A DNA stretch of 64,000 nt from an uncultured Muribaculaceae bacterium. Its GTDB lineage: Bacteria > Bacteroidota > Bacteroidia > Bacteroidales > Muribaculaceae. The stretch's first letter is position 1. Every line of letters starts with the position of its first letter. The position numbers and the translations under genes are program-made. The notes under the pieces are model-generated. The model did no database searches. It was not told where the DNA came from and saw only the letters and a list, made by a program, of their open reading frames with translations. The stretch lies in assembly GCA_910579845.1 (NCBI GenBank), contig CAJTWL010000008.1, positions 1 through 64,000 on the forward strand. Direction: 5' to 3'. Positions 1-8,203 of the stretch are shown piece after piece.

Positions 1-247
1 TACTCTTTGCGTCCTTCGCCTCGTTGTATGCCGTGGTAGCAGTGTTCGAGGCAATCGTCAACTGTTGAGTGAGATTGTTGTCAGCCTGCGTTCTTGACTT
101 GGTCTCTGTGGTAAGAGATGCGTCAGCAGACTCTATCAGATCTTCCAGGACTTTACCGACCCTTTCTGCGGTATTCAGGCCTTCCTGATCCTCATGTCGG
201 ATGGTACTCGCCTGACTTTTTAAGTTGGTCTTGTTGTTTAATCCCAT
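1..247 (-). CDS. Phage structural protein, N-terminal part (cut by window edge)
   Basis: An open frame starts with ATG at 247 and runs off the left edge, giving 82 codons. The product begins MGLNNKTNLK and is polar, rich in Thr, Asn, Gln and Ala, with a helical stretch around QADNNLTQQL that could form a coiled coil. It starts 12 nt after the stop of the connector-like gene, in the same direction, so it belongs to the late structural operon. Such N-termini are common in tail-fibre or receptor-binding-region proteins, but the family cannot be settled from a fragment. Confidence 0.5.
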   Translation of the reverse strand, partial: MGLNNKTNLKSQASTIRHEDQEGLNTAERVGKVLEDLIESADASLTTETKSRTQADNNLTQQLTIASNTATTAYNEAKDAKS

Positions 248-258
248 TGTGAGTTGTA

Positions 259-774
259 TTAAATTTTTCCGATTTTCCTAATTTTCACTGCGCCTGATGC
301 CTTCTGCGAACCGGGATTGCCGGACATCAAACCATTGCGTTTGCAGTATGCGACACAATCTTCAAGATAGCAGTTGGCAACCTCCAGTGTATCGCTGTAT
401 GCGTTGGACCTTTCAGCAGATGAGATATGGGATGAATAACTGTCCTCCTTCACCATCACACCGAAACGGGTGGCGTTGAAGTCGCCGACCATCAAGTATT
501 TGGCATAGACATAGTAGGACATGGCGGCTTTCAGTCCGACGAAGGTGTAAATCTTCTCCCCTGACTGATATGTGCCACCTTTCAAAAGCATGGCAACCTT
601 CTCATCGTCTTCTCCTTTTTCAAGGATGGAAAGGAAAAGCGAGTCTCCGAGGACTGGCTTTATGTTCATTTGCTCTGCTTCTATGATGTAGGCGTTGAGC
701 TTTTCTTCATCGGTATTTTTGCTGATGGGTCTGCCATATTTGGCGACCTCTGCCGGAGTAATCAAATGTTCCAT
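259..774 (-). CDS. Head-tail connector-like protein (possible DUF6712)
   Basis: The 171-residue product is encoded directly downstream of the portal gene with a one-base gap, the usual place for a head completion or connector protein. Residues 1-50 carry LITPAEVAKYGRPIS followed by a helical stretch, then a tyrosine-rich segment (SYYVYAKYLMVGDFNATRFG) around 85-105. The basic C-terminus ends GAVKIRKIGKI. It resembles the DUF6712 proteins seen in Bacteroides phages, but that match is from memory and could not be tested. The role as connector rests mainly on position. Confidence 0.5.
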   Translation of the reverse strand: MEHLITPAEVAKYGRPISKNTDEEKLNAYIIEAEQMNIKPVLGDSLFLSILEKGEDDEKVAMLLKGGTYQSGEKIYTFVGLKAAMSYYVYAKYLMVGDFNATRFGVMVKEDSYSSHISSAERSNAYSDTLEVANCYLEDCVAYCKRNGLMSGNPGSQKASGAVKIRKIGKI

Positions 775-775
775 A

Positions 776-1975
776 TCAGGCTTTTTTGGAATTTATGGGG
801 GATGATTCTGCCGACTTGTTGGAGATGTAGACAAGCGGCTCTATCTCGTAATTATCCGAGGGATTGGCAACTTCAAACCAGTGGTCGAAGATGCGTTTCA
901 AGGCTCTGGAAATGGCTCTGCGCTGCTTGCTGACGTATGAGTTGTAGTATTCGTATGCTTCGGCTAGGACATCGCCTGAGAAGCCGAGTTTGCCTATTCT
1001 GATGCAATACCACGGTTCCTGTCCGAAAGCGGAGTAAATTCGTTCTGTTGTGCTTGACTCTGTTACTGTGAACTTGTCATCATAGTTTGTGCCTTCTACA
1101 TTGATGAACTCCGGCTTATCATCTGCGGAGTTGACAACAATCTCCATGATGGAGCAGGCATTGTTGTCCCCCTGAAAGGCATCGAGGCTGTCGCTGAGGT
1201 CATACTGGGAATCTTCCTTCTCTTTGGCTTTGCCGTTCTCATCGAACTCATACTGGACGCTTTTCTTGTGGACGAAAAGACCGGACAGCATGAAGCCGTT
1301 ACGGACATTGCGGTACTTGACATTATCAAGTCCTTCGTCTGTCGAAAGATTAGTTACAACCTTGTCGTAGATGGGTTTGGGATAGGTGTACTTGCCGTTC
1401 AACGACACCCATAATACCTGTCCGCTATAATGCTCTATGCCTCCGCAAGATTGGATTTGGTCAATCACTACGGAGGGGATGGGGTTGAATGTGAAATATT
1501 TCTTTACAGTGGAGCGATCTACATTTATCCTGCGTCCCTTGCGTGTCTTATTTCCTTCCCAGTCGGGATGAACATTGATGTAGGTTACACATCCAGCATC
1601 GTCTTCTTCTTCAAGACGGCAGTTCTCAAAGGGGATGTGCTGTATCTCGCAGATTTCACAAGCGAGATTGTAATTGACGTGCAGGGCAAAGCCGTTGTAT
1701 TTGGCGATGTCCTGTGCTATGAGGGAGAAAATATCGTCAATGGTTTCTCCCTTGTGATTGCATACATACTCAGAAAAATCGGTGTTGCTTAAACCATTAC
1801 CCTCAATGAATGTCTGATAACGTTCCAGACAAGTGCCACCTGTCGGACTATTTTCGATAAGGTCGCTCATCCTTTGAGGATACAGGTTATCGGAGCCATA
1901 GGCTTGTATATTGAGCTGGCTTAGATATGAGGTACTGAACCTCTTGCGCGGTCTGATTACGTTATTGACATTCAT
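776..1975 (-). CDS. Phage portal protein
   Basis: The 399-residue product is expected to form the ring at the capsid vertex through which DNA is packaged. The N-terminus has the Bacteroides-phage portal look (NIQAYGSDNLYPQRM near residues 22-36, then LIENSPTGGTCLERYQTFIEG). The middle part has the clip and wing region, and a late helix-rich stretch contains SGDVLAEAYEYYNSYVS, like the conserved portal stem. It lies in the late operon after the capsid gene. Its size is at the small end for siphovirus portals. The terminase is about 24 kb away, which is unusual. Confidence 0.75.
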   Translation of the reverse strand: MNVNNVIRPRKRFSTSYLSQLNIQAYGSDNLYPQRMSDLIENSPTGGTCLERYQTFIEGNGLSNTDFSEYVCNHKGETIDDIFSLIAQDIAKYNGFALHVNYNLACEICEIQHIPFENCRLEEEDDAGCVTYINVHPDWEGNKTRKGRRINVDRSTVKKYFTFNPIPSVVIDQIQSCGGIEHYSGQVLWVSLNGKYTYPKPIYDKVVTNLSTDEGLDNVKYRNVRNGFMLSGLFVHKKSVQYEFDENGKAKEKEDSQYDLSDSLDAFQGDNNACSIMEIVVNSADDKPEFINVEGTNYDDKFTVTESSTTERIYSAFGQEPWYCIRIGKLGFSGDVLAEAYEYYNSYVSKQRRAISRALKRIFDHWFEVANPSDNYEIEPLVYISNKSAESSPINSKKA

Positions 1976-2002
1976 TCTTGGGTATCGGTTAGGTGGTGAG
2001 TA

Positions 2003-2689
2003 TTACTCCAGTGAGGGAGCGTCTTCGGGTTCTTCTACGCTGACCTCATCAGCGTCGGAGGGGTCGGCATCTTCGGAGACTTCGACCTCGGTGGCTTCAA
2101 CCTCCGGGGCGGTCTCTGCGGGAGGCTCGACGGCAGGAGCGGGAGCGGCTTCGGGCTCTGACTTATTCTTGGCTTTCTTGCGAGGAGCCGGGGTTTTCAG
2201 AGCGGCGTTTTCTTGACGGAGCTGTTCGTTCTCTTTCGTGAGCTGTTCGTTCTCCTTTGTAAGGAGAGCGATGACAGCATCCTTGTCTTCGGCTTCGGGA
2301 ACGTCGGACTTGGGGAGCCGGAACTTCCAGCCTTCGGGCAGATGCTCAAACAGCTTTTCGTTAGCGGGATTCAGAGCGAGAAAGCGCAGGGCGGCTTCAT
2401 CAGTGATGTTGGCGTTTGAGTAGCACTTCGGCTCCCCAAAGAAAGTGATGATGGCTCCGGCTTTCAGTACGAAATCGGATTTCTTAGGCATGGCTTTGTT
2501 TCGTTTGAGATAGATGAGTATTTCCATATAAGCATCCCGATAGCAGTCGCTACAACCTCTGTTGGTGATTTCTCTGCCAAAGATGTTGAAGTACAGGCTA
2601 TCGAGAAGCGAGCGGTCAAGAGATGAAAAGCCGTCTTGGTAACGGCTTTCCATTTCTTTGAGACGGGTTATGGTTTCTTCGTATGTCAT
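2003..2689 (-). CDS. Phage structural-operon protein with coiled coil and acidic tail
   Basis: The 228-residue product has an N-terminal domain (1-130) with several Tyr, Cys and aromatic residues, including GCSDCYRDAYMEIL. Next is a short leucine-zipper-like repeat built from KENEQL units (about 145-170). After a basic patch (PRKKAKNKS) the last 60 residues are almost only Ala, Pro, Glu, Val and Asp. It lies between the capsid-side genes and the portal gene. The family is not recognised; a head assembly or neck role is only suggested by position. The low-complexity tail explains the long open frames on the other strand here. Confidence 0.6.
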   Translation of the reverse strand: MTYEETITRLKEMESRYQDGFSSLDRSLLDSLYFNIFGREITNRGCSDCYRDAYMEILIYLKRNKAMPKKSDFVLKAGAIITFFGEPKCYSNANITDEAALRFLALNPANEKLFEHLPEGWKFRLPKSDVPEAEDKDAVIALLTKENEQLTKENEQLRQENAALKTPAPRKKAKNKSEPEAAPAPAVEPPAETAPEVEATEVEVSEDADPSDADEVSVEEPEDAPSLE

Positions 2690-2701
2690 GGGGACAAACT
2701 G

Positions 2702-3298
2702 TTAGCTACCACTTACAAGGGATGCCAGTGCTGTGCGGGTAGCCGCAACTGACTGGTTGAACAGGAATATTCCGGCAGAGGGAGCGCCCGATTCCTCCAG
2801 TGTGGCGGACCATCCACCCTCGGTGTCCTCCGAGTATTTGTCATCGGCAAGTGCAGTAGCCGAAAGACCCTGCTCGAAGCCGTAAATCTCGAAGGTGTTC
2901 TTGCCGTCCTTGCCGCCATACTTGTTCTCCAGGATGGCGACAAACAGACCGTTTGCCAGAGGGTTGATGATGTCCTTGACCACATCGGGACCGTTGTCGA
3001 GTATCACGAGGCTGACACCCTTCGTGAAGTTCTTACGGTAGGTGCCTTCGGCGAGAGCCTTGTTCGTGCCCGTGTAAGGAGTCTTACCGGGCACGTACAT
3101 ACGATAGGCTTTCTTACCAGTCTGTAATACCAGAGTGGTCAGGATATTCGGGTTGCTCTCATCGCGGACACAGCTTTCAAAGTCTATATCATCGTAGTTG
3201 ATGAGATAGCCATAGTTGCGGAGACCCTTCGTTGAGGGGTTCTCGCAATTCGCCATCATATCTGCGGCGAGCTTATAGTCACAACTCTGAGTGCTCAT
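2702..3298 (-). CDS. Phage virion protein, possible tail tube or capsid accessory
   Basis: The 198-residue product follows the major capsid gene after 12 nt. The sequence is beta-rich with many Gly, Thr and Asn, and lacks membrane segments. Features include a YGYLINYDDIDFES stretch near residue 30 and ENKYGGKDGKNTFEIYGFEQGL around 122-145. Size and composition fit a tail tube or a capsid decoration protein, but no diagnostic motif was recognised. Tail tube genes usually lie near the tape measure, which here is far away, so a head role is at least as likely. Confidence 0.55.
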   Translation of the reverse strand: MSTQSCDYKLAADMMANCENPSTKGLRNYGYLINYDDIDFESCVRDESNPNILTTLVLQTGKKAYRMYVPGKTPYTGTNKALAEGTYRKNFTKGVSLVILDNGPDVVKDIINPLANGLFVAILENKYGGKDGKNTFEIYGFEQGLSATALADDKYSEDTEGGWSATLEESGAPSAGIFLFNQSVAATRTALASLVSGS

Positions 3299-3310
3299 AG
3301 TGATTGTTGT

Positions 3311-4396
3311 TTAGAATGCAACCTGAACGAGGTCGTCTTCGCCGACGAGTGTACCGATCTTCGATGCGGCAAAGATGTGGTTCAGACGAGTTACATGGTC
3401 GAAGGTGATGTCCGTCTTGGCGATGACGTCCGTATCGGGTGTTCCGATGAACAGGTTCGATGCGGATGTAACCAGGGCGCGGTGCGGGCAGTTGAGCGAC
3501 GTGCCGTTGTCCTCGTACTTCTTGATCATGCGGTCCCAGATGTCGCACACCACTACGGGGTGTCCGTCATACTTGGAGAGCTGGATGCCGGAAGTAACCA
3601 TCTCCAGCTCGAGCTGAAGGTTGTGCAGGCGCTTCACATCGTTGCGGAGGGCCTTGAACAGCGAGTTCGTCATGAAGATGGCGTGGTCGGGCTTGTCGAA
3701 GATGCGTGAGTCAGCGTCAGAGAGCATCGCGTCAACGATACCGATGGCGACACCTTCCTCACGGATGGCTGCCTTCTGCGTAGCATAGGTAACCTTCGGG
3801 GTGGTGCTGGTGTCCTTCTTGGTGTTGGCTTCGATAGTCGTGAGCTGATGAGAGTTGGCGGTGGTGATTGCCTTGAGGCGTTTCCAGAAGCCGTCCGTCA
3901 TTGTGAACAGGTCCTTGTTGACACCTGCCGTGAGCAGACCGCTGTCCGCGATGTTCTTGGCATCCTTGTCGCCGAACCAGGCGATACGCCACAGCATCTC
4001 GTTCATTGCACGAGTCAGCAGAGGGATGACGATATCGTTCCAGTAGGCAGTGCCGATGACTTCGCTTTCGTCTGTGCCAGTGTTGAGCGAATACTTGGCG
4101 ATGGTGTTCTCCAGATCTTCGTAGCAGATTTTGAGAGGAATCTGATAATCTCCGAGTTCCCATGTCTTTTCGATACCAGTCACGTTGATGTTCTCGTATG
4201 TGGGAGAACAGCCGGAGGCGTTCTTACCTACATCACCGAGGCTGTCGATGTAGCCGAGTTTCTTTCCGTCGTACACACCAGTCTCGGTGGTGCAGACAAC
4301 TTCAAGATCGGGGTCGTTGAAGGTGCTGAGGAACAGGAGCTCGGAGAGGTCCCGAATCGCACCATTATCGACGGTGAAATTTTTGAAGTTAATCAT
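3311..4396 (-). CDS. Major capsid protein
   Basis: The 361-residue product is placed directly after the protease-scaffold gene, as in HK97-type head modules. It begins MINFKNFTVDNGAIRDLSEL and continues with a mixed alpha/beta sequence. A long helix with FMTNSLFKALRNDVKRLHNL occurs around residues 240-260, and a C-terminal part covers DRMIKKYEDNGTSLNCPHRALVTSASNLFIGT. The length fits HK97-fold capsid subunits of Bacteroides siphophages. No other gene in this operon has the size and context expected for the capsid. Family assignment is by context and composition, not by alignment. Confidence 0.75.
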   Translation of the reverse strand: MINFKNFTVDNGAIRDLSELLFLSTFNDPDLEVVCTTETGVYDGKKLGYIDSLGDVGKNASGCSPTYENINVTGIEKTWELGDYQIPLKICYEDLENTIAKYSLNTGTDESEVIGTAYWNDIVIPLLTRAMNEMLWRIAWFGDKDAKNIADSGLLTAGVNKDLFTMTDGFWKRLKAITTANSHQLTTIEANTKKDTSTTPKVTYATQKAAIREEGVAIGIVDAMLSDADSRIFDKPDHAIFMTNSLFKALRNDVKRLHNLQLELEMVTSGIQLSKYDGHPVVVCDIWDRMIKKYEDNGTSLNCPHRALVTSASNLFIGTPDTDVIAKTDITFDHVTRLNHIFAASKIGTLVGEDDLVQVAF

Positions 4397-4436
4397 TGTC
4401 GTTAAATTTACTTGTTAATGGAGGTTGGGGAACTGT

Positions 4437-5069
4437 TTACTTGTTGCGCTTCTTGGCAAGAGCCTCCTTCTTCTCGCGGAGCGCCTTCTGTACGGGGGTT
4501 TCCTGTGCGGCACCGCCGTTGCGGTTCTCACGGAAGCCACGGCCTGCGGGCGATTCCTTAGAAGATGATGCACATACCTTGTTGAGCCATGCGAGACCGC
4601 CGGCGCGGTTGACTTTGGCGAGGATGATCTTCTCGTTGGACGAGAGGACGCGGGCACCTTTGAGGGCTTCGAGCTGGGCTTCCAGTTCCTCCTTCTCCTG
4701 AGTGAGGGTGTCAACCTCCTCGGTGAGGGTCTCGTTCTCGGTCTGAAGCTCCTCAATCTTCTCGACCATCTCGTCCTCGTCGAGACCTTCGGCGGTCACG
4801 TCGTCATCGGCGGGGATGATGTCGGTTACTACGCCTTCGACGATGATGATGGTGGAGCCGTCTTCCATGACGAACTCTCCGTCGGGAGAAGCGGCGTCGC
4901 CTACCTGGGGCTCGCCTTCCTCACGCTCAATGGTCAGTTCGGTGCCGTCAGCAGCGGTGACTGCGAGAGCGTTCATCTTGACGTCGGACAGCTTCTTGTA
5001 GCCAGCCTTTGCGAGGAGGCGCGAGATCACACCGCGCTCGACGCTTACTTTTGCTTTTTTCTTGTTCAT
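4437..5069 (-). other. Possible nested scaffold reading frame (internal start)
   Basis: In-frame codon 211 of the protease-scaffold gene is an ATG (5067-5069) followed by NKKKAKVS. The roughly 35 nt before it are A-rich and unlike the surrounding coding DNA, resembling an intergenic leader. Translation from here would give a 210-residue scaffold without the protease, as in the lambda C/Nu3 arrangement. This is an inference from base composition and the known lambda case. Confidence 0.3.
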
Positions 5070-5699
5070 TTTGCGGGTTGTTTTTGTGTTATTAAATGTT
5101 CTTATACGCTTTGCGGTGATGGGTGCAAGCACCTCCGAAATAAAGCCGAGTTCAAGGGCACGGTCGGCGTTGATGAAGATGTCCTTATCCATAAGCTCCT
5201 GGAGTTCGGTTTCATCTGCGCCTGTGCGTTCCACATACAGCGAGAGGATTTTCTTCTGCTCGTTGCGAAGCTGCTCGACATGTAAGCCGAGCTTCTTGAT
5301 ACCTGCGTCAATGGCATCGGCAGTGAAGCGGTCGTGGCAACCGAGGTCGGGCCATGCGGCGGCGGGATTGTGGATGCAGAAGTGGGAGTTGTCTGTTGCG
5401 TGTCGCCTTTCAGCGGGAGCGGCAAGAAGGATGATGGTAGCCATCGACGAACATTCGCCTTCGACGGTACAGGAGATTGTCTTGCCGGACTGACGGAGCT
5501 TATCGTAGATAGCCCAACCTTCGACACAATCACCGCCACGGCAATGAATGCGGATGTCAACCTCATCATCGTCGGGCTTCATACTGGCGAGAAAGCCGTC
5601 AATGTCTTTGAAGCAGATTCCGTCTAAACCCTCCCACATCTGGAGCATGACTTTATCTTCTTCGCCAACTATGTCGTTGTAGATTTTAAGTATTGCCAT
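4437..5699 (-). CDS. ClpP-type prohead protease fused to scaffold-like domain
   Basis: The 420-residue protein starts with a ClpP/S49-like serine protease domain (1-190). The catalytic serine is probably S85 in GECSSMAT and the histidine H110 in HFCIHNP, spaced as in ClpP. A basic stretch near 197-217 follows. The second half is typical of scaffolds: an acidic region, a coiled coil of Glu/Leu/Thr (about 310-345) and a Lys/Arg-rich C-terminus ending KKRNK. The protease is expected to process the scaffold and mature the procapsid. It is the first gene of the late head operon, with a -7 element about 25 nt upstream of the start. An internal ATG at 5069 could produce scaffold alone. Confidence 0.8.
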   Translation of the reverse strand: MAILKIYNDIVGEEDKVMLQMWEGLDGICFKDIDGFLASMKPDDDEVDIRIHCRGGDCVEGWAIYDKLRQSGKTISCTVEGECSSMATIILLAAPAERRHATDNSHFCIHNPAAAWPDLGCHDRFTADAIDAGIKKLGLHVEQLRNEQKKILSLYVERTGADETELQELMDKDIFINADRALELGFISEVLAPITAKRIRTFNNTKTTRKMNKKKAKVSVERGVISRLLAKAGYKKLSDVKMNALAVTAADGTELTIEREEGEPQVGDAASPDGEFVMEDGSTIIIVEGVVTDIIPADDDVTAEGLDEDEMVEKIEELQTENETLTEEVDTLTQEKEELEAQLEALKGARVLSSNEKIILAKVNRAGGLAWLNKVCASSSKESPAGRGFRENRNGGAAQETPVQKALREKKEALAKKRNK

Positions 5700-5721
5700 A
5701 GCTTTGTGAATTACTTTATCG

Positions 5722-5729
5722 CAAAGTTA
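5722..5729 (-). promoter_or_regulatory. -7 element of the late head operon
   Basis: The minus strand reads TAACTTTG, a full match to the Bacteroidota -7 consensus TAnnTTTG, about 25 nt upstream of the protease-scaffold start. At the expected -33 position (5749-5752) the sequence is ATGT, not TTTG. A -7 box without a -33 box would fit a late promoter that needs an activator. Confidence 0.5.
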
Positions 5730-5833
5730 CTTTCAAAGCAAGACACACACATATAAAACACTGTGAATTAGGATGAACGATACTGTTCAGTTAACTCTTG
5801 GGTAGGTATGAGGCACAATCGGTTTTCGATTCT

Positions 5834-5841
5834 TAATTTTG
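5834..5841 (+). promoter_or_regulatory. -7 element for the rightward small gene
   Basis: The plus strand reads TAATTTTG, 33 nt before the ATG at 5875. No clear TTTG is seen 19-20 bp upstream. It faces away from the late head promoter, making this a divergent control region of about 175 bp. Confidence 0.4.
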
Positions 5842-5874
5842 CTCCAAATAATCATCATTTGGAATATTCGGACC

Positions 5875-6147
5875 ATGGCAAAGGTTATTCATGTTCACAT
5901 TTTCTCCCGTCCGAGAGGGGAAAGAAAGGACTACTACTTTTCAAGCATTACGGCGGTCTATTCAGTGCTGACAGCAGAGGACATCGGCGCCCGGAAATCA
6001 TACCTTCTCCACTGCGGTCTCAGCGGCGGAGGCTCCATCATTACAAAGAAGGCAATAATCAAGCAATCGACTCTTATCGGGAACAGCAAAAAGAAGATGG
6101 AGCAATCCGAAGAAGCTCCATCTACAAATGAAATTGGACGTATATGA
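5875..6147 (+). CDS. Conserved small phage protein (MAKVIHVH family)
   Basis: This 90-residue protein is one of few rightward genes inside the prophage. The ATG at 5875 is chosen because MAKVIHVHIF matches the start of a small family I recall from Bacteroidota genomes. The longer upstream starts add AT-rich, non-conserved residues. The body contains DYYFSSITAVY, YLLHCGLSGGG and ITKKAIIKQSTLI, with an acidic, polar tail. The frame has a good -7 element upstream and ends 21 nt before the stop of the converging minus-strand gene. The function is unknown. Its isolated position between late and early blocks suggests independent expression. Confidence 0.65.
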   Translation: MAKVIHVHIFSRPRGERKDYYFSSITAVYSVLTAEDIGARKSYLLHCGLSGGGSIITKKAIIKQSTLIGNSKKKMEQSEEAPSTNEIGRI

Positions 6148-6167
6148 TAACGCCTGCTGTCAGTTCA

Positions 6168-6632
6168 TTAAAAACTGGGGTCTATGTAGTGATTTTGGTA
6201 GTGTAGCATCAAGCGGACACCATCTTTGAGCGCATGACCTTCCATGCACCAGGCTCCGTTCTTTCGCTTGGTAAAGATGTCCTCGCCTTCTTCAAGCTCC
6301 GGCAGGATTTCATACCTTCCACCATACCAGTCGAGGCAATTGGTCTTGTTGTGGCGGACTGCAATCTTCCTGTCAGAGATGATGCGGCTTACTGTGGCGG
6401 CTCTCCTGTAGCTCCAGTAACAAATCGTACAGAGCAAGCCTACCTTCGGGACAATGTTGTAGATGGCTTGGAGGATTCTTGCCTCTTGCTCCTCCTTCCA
6501 TTTGGCCTGCAACTTGTATCGGGCGTTCTTCTGCTCCTGTGTGAATGAGAGCCATTCTTCACGAGTCATTTCGTAGGGGTTCTTCTCATTCCTTAATGCT
6601 TCCAGTTGAGCAAAACTTTCTTCGGTTGTCAT
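6168..6632 (-). CDS. Hypothetical phage protein
   Basis: The 154-residue product has a charged helical N-terminus (TREEWLSFTQEQKNARYKLQ, residues 24-43). A hydrophobic short stretch, VGLLCTICYWSY, lies around 63-74. The C-terminal half is basic and aromatic, with DWYGGRYEILPELEEGED. I do not recognise the family. It is the last gene of a run of small leftward genes that begins with the promoter at 8204-8234. Confidence 0.55.
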   Translation of the reverse strand: MTTEESFAQLEALRNEKNPYEMTREEWLSFTQEQKNARYKLQAKWKEEQEARILQAIYNIVPKVGLLCTICYWSYRRAATVSRIISDRKIAVRHNKTNCLDWYGGRYEILPELEEGEDIFTKRKNGAWCMEGHALKDGVRLMLHYQNHYIDPSF

Positions 6633-6643
6633 GGTCTTGGCTT

Positions 6644-7063
6644 TTATTCGTTATCTTCTTCATCTTCTTCATCTTCGAGGGCATACAGGCACTCATTCCT
6701 GTTGGCTTCGATGAGTAGTTCCAGCAACTCCCCGATAAAGGTTTCACATTGCTCCATATCCTTGACTACATCAGTCATCCGATATGGGGCACCATTCATT
6801 CCATGCCCGTCGGGACCGAGCCAAAGGAGTGCTTCTTCATCGGGGTCGTAGCCATCGTAGTATCGGTCGATGTCCTCTATCAGCGTGTAAATGTCTCCGT
6901 CTGTCATCTCCACATAAAAGGAGAAGTCTTGATCTGCGTCGGTGAACTTGCCGAAGGTAAACTCCAACGTATCTTCTCGGTCTTTCTTTTCTTCGATAGA
7001 CACCGACCAACCATCTGCTTCGGCTATCTCTGTTATTCTGTCTATCAGTTTTTGATGTTTCAT
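6644..7063 (-). CDS. Acidic hypothetical phage protein
   Basis: The ATG at 7063 gives 139 residues starting MKHQKLIDRITEIAEADGW. An alternative start at 7105 would overlap the upstream gene by 31 nt and is less likely. The protein is strongly acidic, with DIDRYYDGYDPDEEALLW in the middle and a terminal run of Asp and Glu. Such acidic small proteins are typical of phage early or accessory regions and sometimes act as DNA mimics. No such function can be shown here. Confidence 0.6.
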   Translation of the reverse strand: MKHQKLIDRITEIAEADGWSVSIEEKKDREDTLEFTFGKFTDADQDFSFYVEMTDGDIYTLIEDIDRYYDGYDPDEEALLWLGPDGHGMNGAPYRMTDVVKDMEQCETFIGELLELLIEANRNECLYALEDEEDEEDNE

Positions 7064-7074
7064 ATTCTTTGGGA

Positions 7075-7554
7075 TTATGCTACTACTTTCTTGCTTGTGG
7101 GGCAAATCTTTTCGTTTACTTTCTCCACGATGAACTCTATCTGTTCGTCGGAAACTTCGACATCCTCATACCCGTCTGTCTCTTGATTGAGAACAGAGAT
7201 TTCTACATCTACATCTTCAATGTAGGCTTTCACCTTGTCAAGTTCTATGCCTCCACTTGGCGGCGTCCAGTAATCTCCGGGGTCATAGTCATCGTGGAAA
7301 TCAATATCTACGACATAATCGGCAGAGATGTAGATGTCGCTATCATCAGCAGGGATGCCGGGGAGTCCGTCGATGCAGATTTCATCAAGCGTTTCATTCA
7401 GGGTGCGTGAGCCATAGTTGGAGCAGCGACCATACTCGTCTTCGTAACATTCAAAGTCCGAATAATCTCCGTCGCAGGGGTCTTCAATGATGGCTTCCAT
7501 CTTGGAGACTATATCATCTACGATTGACTGAACTTGTTCGTCTGTCAGTTTCAT
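7075..7554 (-). CDS. Acidic hypothetical phage protein
   Basis: The 159-residue product is very acidic, with Asp/Tyr-rich stretches (DYSDFECYEDEYGRCSNYGS near 30-49 and DIDFHDDYDPGDYW near 82-95). The N-terminal helix MKLTDEQVQSIVDDIVSKME precedes it. The C-terminal part contains VSVLNQETDGYEDVEVSDEQ-like acidic strands. It lies in the same small-gene operon with a 12-nt gap to the next start. No family is recognised. A DNA-mimic role would be speculation. Confidence 0.6.
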   Translation of the reverse strand: MKLTDEQVQSIVDDIVSKMEAIIEDPCDGDYSDFECYEDEYGRCSNYGSRTLNETLDEICIDGLPGIPADDSDIYISADYVVDIDFHDDYDPGDYWTPPSGGIELDKVKAYIEDVDVEISVLNQETDGYEDVEVSDEQIEFIVEKVNEKICPTSKKVVA

Positions 7555-7565
7555 ATCATTTCCGT

Positions 7566-7844
7566 TTAGTATCGCCAGAGGACGATGTGGGCGTTTCCTT
7601 TCATCTTGTCTATCTTCTCCGAGATGATGTCGAACATCTTAATCACGCGGGAATGCACGTCGCAGAGACCGAGGACCCGGTACTCGATGTTCCAGTATTC
7701 AGTACCGTCTAAGGTTACGATTCTTGCGTATGCGCGGCACTTGTGTCCGTCTATGGTACGTTGAAGGAGCAGGCGGTACTTGCCGCCTTTCGGAGTTTTG
7801 TTGATGGCTTCTTCTATTTGCTCGTAGGTATGTGGATTGCTCAT
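7566..7844 (-). CDS. Hypothetical phage protein
   Basis: The 92-residue product begins MSNPHTYEQIEEAINKTPKG and is predicted to form one helix followed by a small beta-rich domain (KYRLLLQRTIDGHKCRAYAR, TEYWNIEYRVLG). It is neutral to basic, unlike its acidic neighbours. It starts 6 nt after the DUF2693-like gene ends, so both are probably translated from one mRNA. The function is unknown. Confidence 0.55.
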   Translation of the reverse strand: MSNPHTYEQIEEAINKTPKGGKYRLLLQRTIDGHKCRAYARIVTLDGTEYWNIEYRVLGLCDVHSRVIKMFDIISEKIDKMKGNAHIVLWRY

Positions 7845-7850
7845 AGCTTC

Positions 7851-8165
7851 TTAGATGAGGGTTGCGGCTTTGAATGAACGGAAGGCTTCTTTTTCACAGT
7901 CCCAAAAACTGATTACATCTGCGTTCTTGGTGTCGCCTTCGCCTGTGGTCTTTCTTACATAGTTGAGGTTGAACAGCGTCCCGATGGCGTGACGGATTTC
8001 GCCATTGACCTTCTTGAATGTAAACTCCACGCTGCCGACAAGCATCCGGGAATAAACTTTGATTGCCTTCCATGCCGATTTCAAAGCTTGGCTGAAATTC
8101 TCAGCTTCTCCTTTTCGGAGGATTGCATGAGCAATCTTAAATAGCTTTGACTTGTTCACTTTCAT
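7851..8165 (-). CDS. DUF2693-like SH3 beta-barrel protein
   Basis: The 104-residue product has an N-terminal helix (SKLFKIAHAILRKGEAENFS, then ALKSAWKAIKV). A small beta domain follows: VEFTFKKVNGEIRHAIGTL, a polar loop with GEGDTKNADVISFWD, and CEKEAFRSFKAATLI. This order, with a helix followed by V.F.K.nG..R.A.GTL and then .ywD.ek..wRSF, is the pattern I know for DUF2693 proteins common in Bacteroidota mobile elements. The function is not established. It is the first gene after promoter copy 1, with the leader AAAGTCAAAGAAG before the ATG. Confidence 0.65.
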   Translation of the reverse strand: MKVNKSKLFKIAHAILRKGEAENFSQALKSAWKAIKVYSRMLVGSVEFTFKKVNGEIRHAIGTLFNLNYVRKTTGEGDTKNADVISFWDCEKEAFRSFKAATLI

Positions 8166-8203
8166 CTTCTTTGACTTTATAGGTTATGTTTTAATTTCTA
8201 CTG

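Noticed and set aside
1911..2216. Rightward Ser/Gly-rich 101-residue frame
   Set aside because: It is the antisense of the Glu/Ala/Pro-rich tail of the phage protein at 2003-2689.
3848..4405. Rightward 185-residue frame opposite the capsid gene
   Set aside because: Long antisense frames are common opposite GC-rich codons. The capsid frame has the context and composition.
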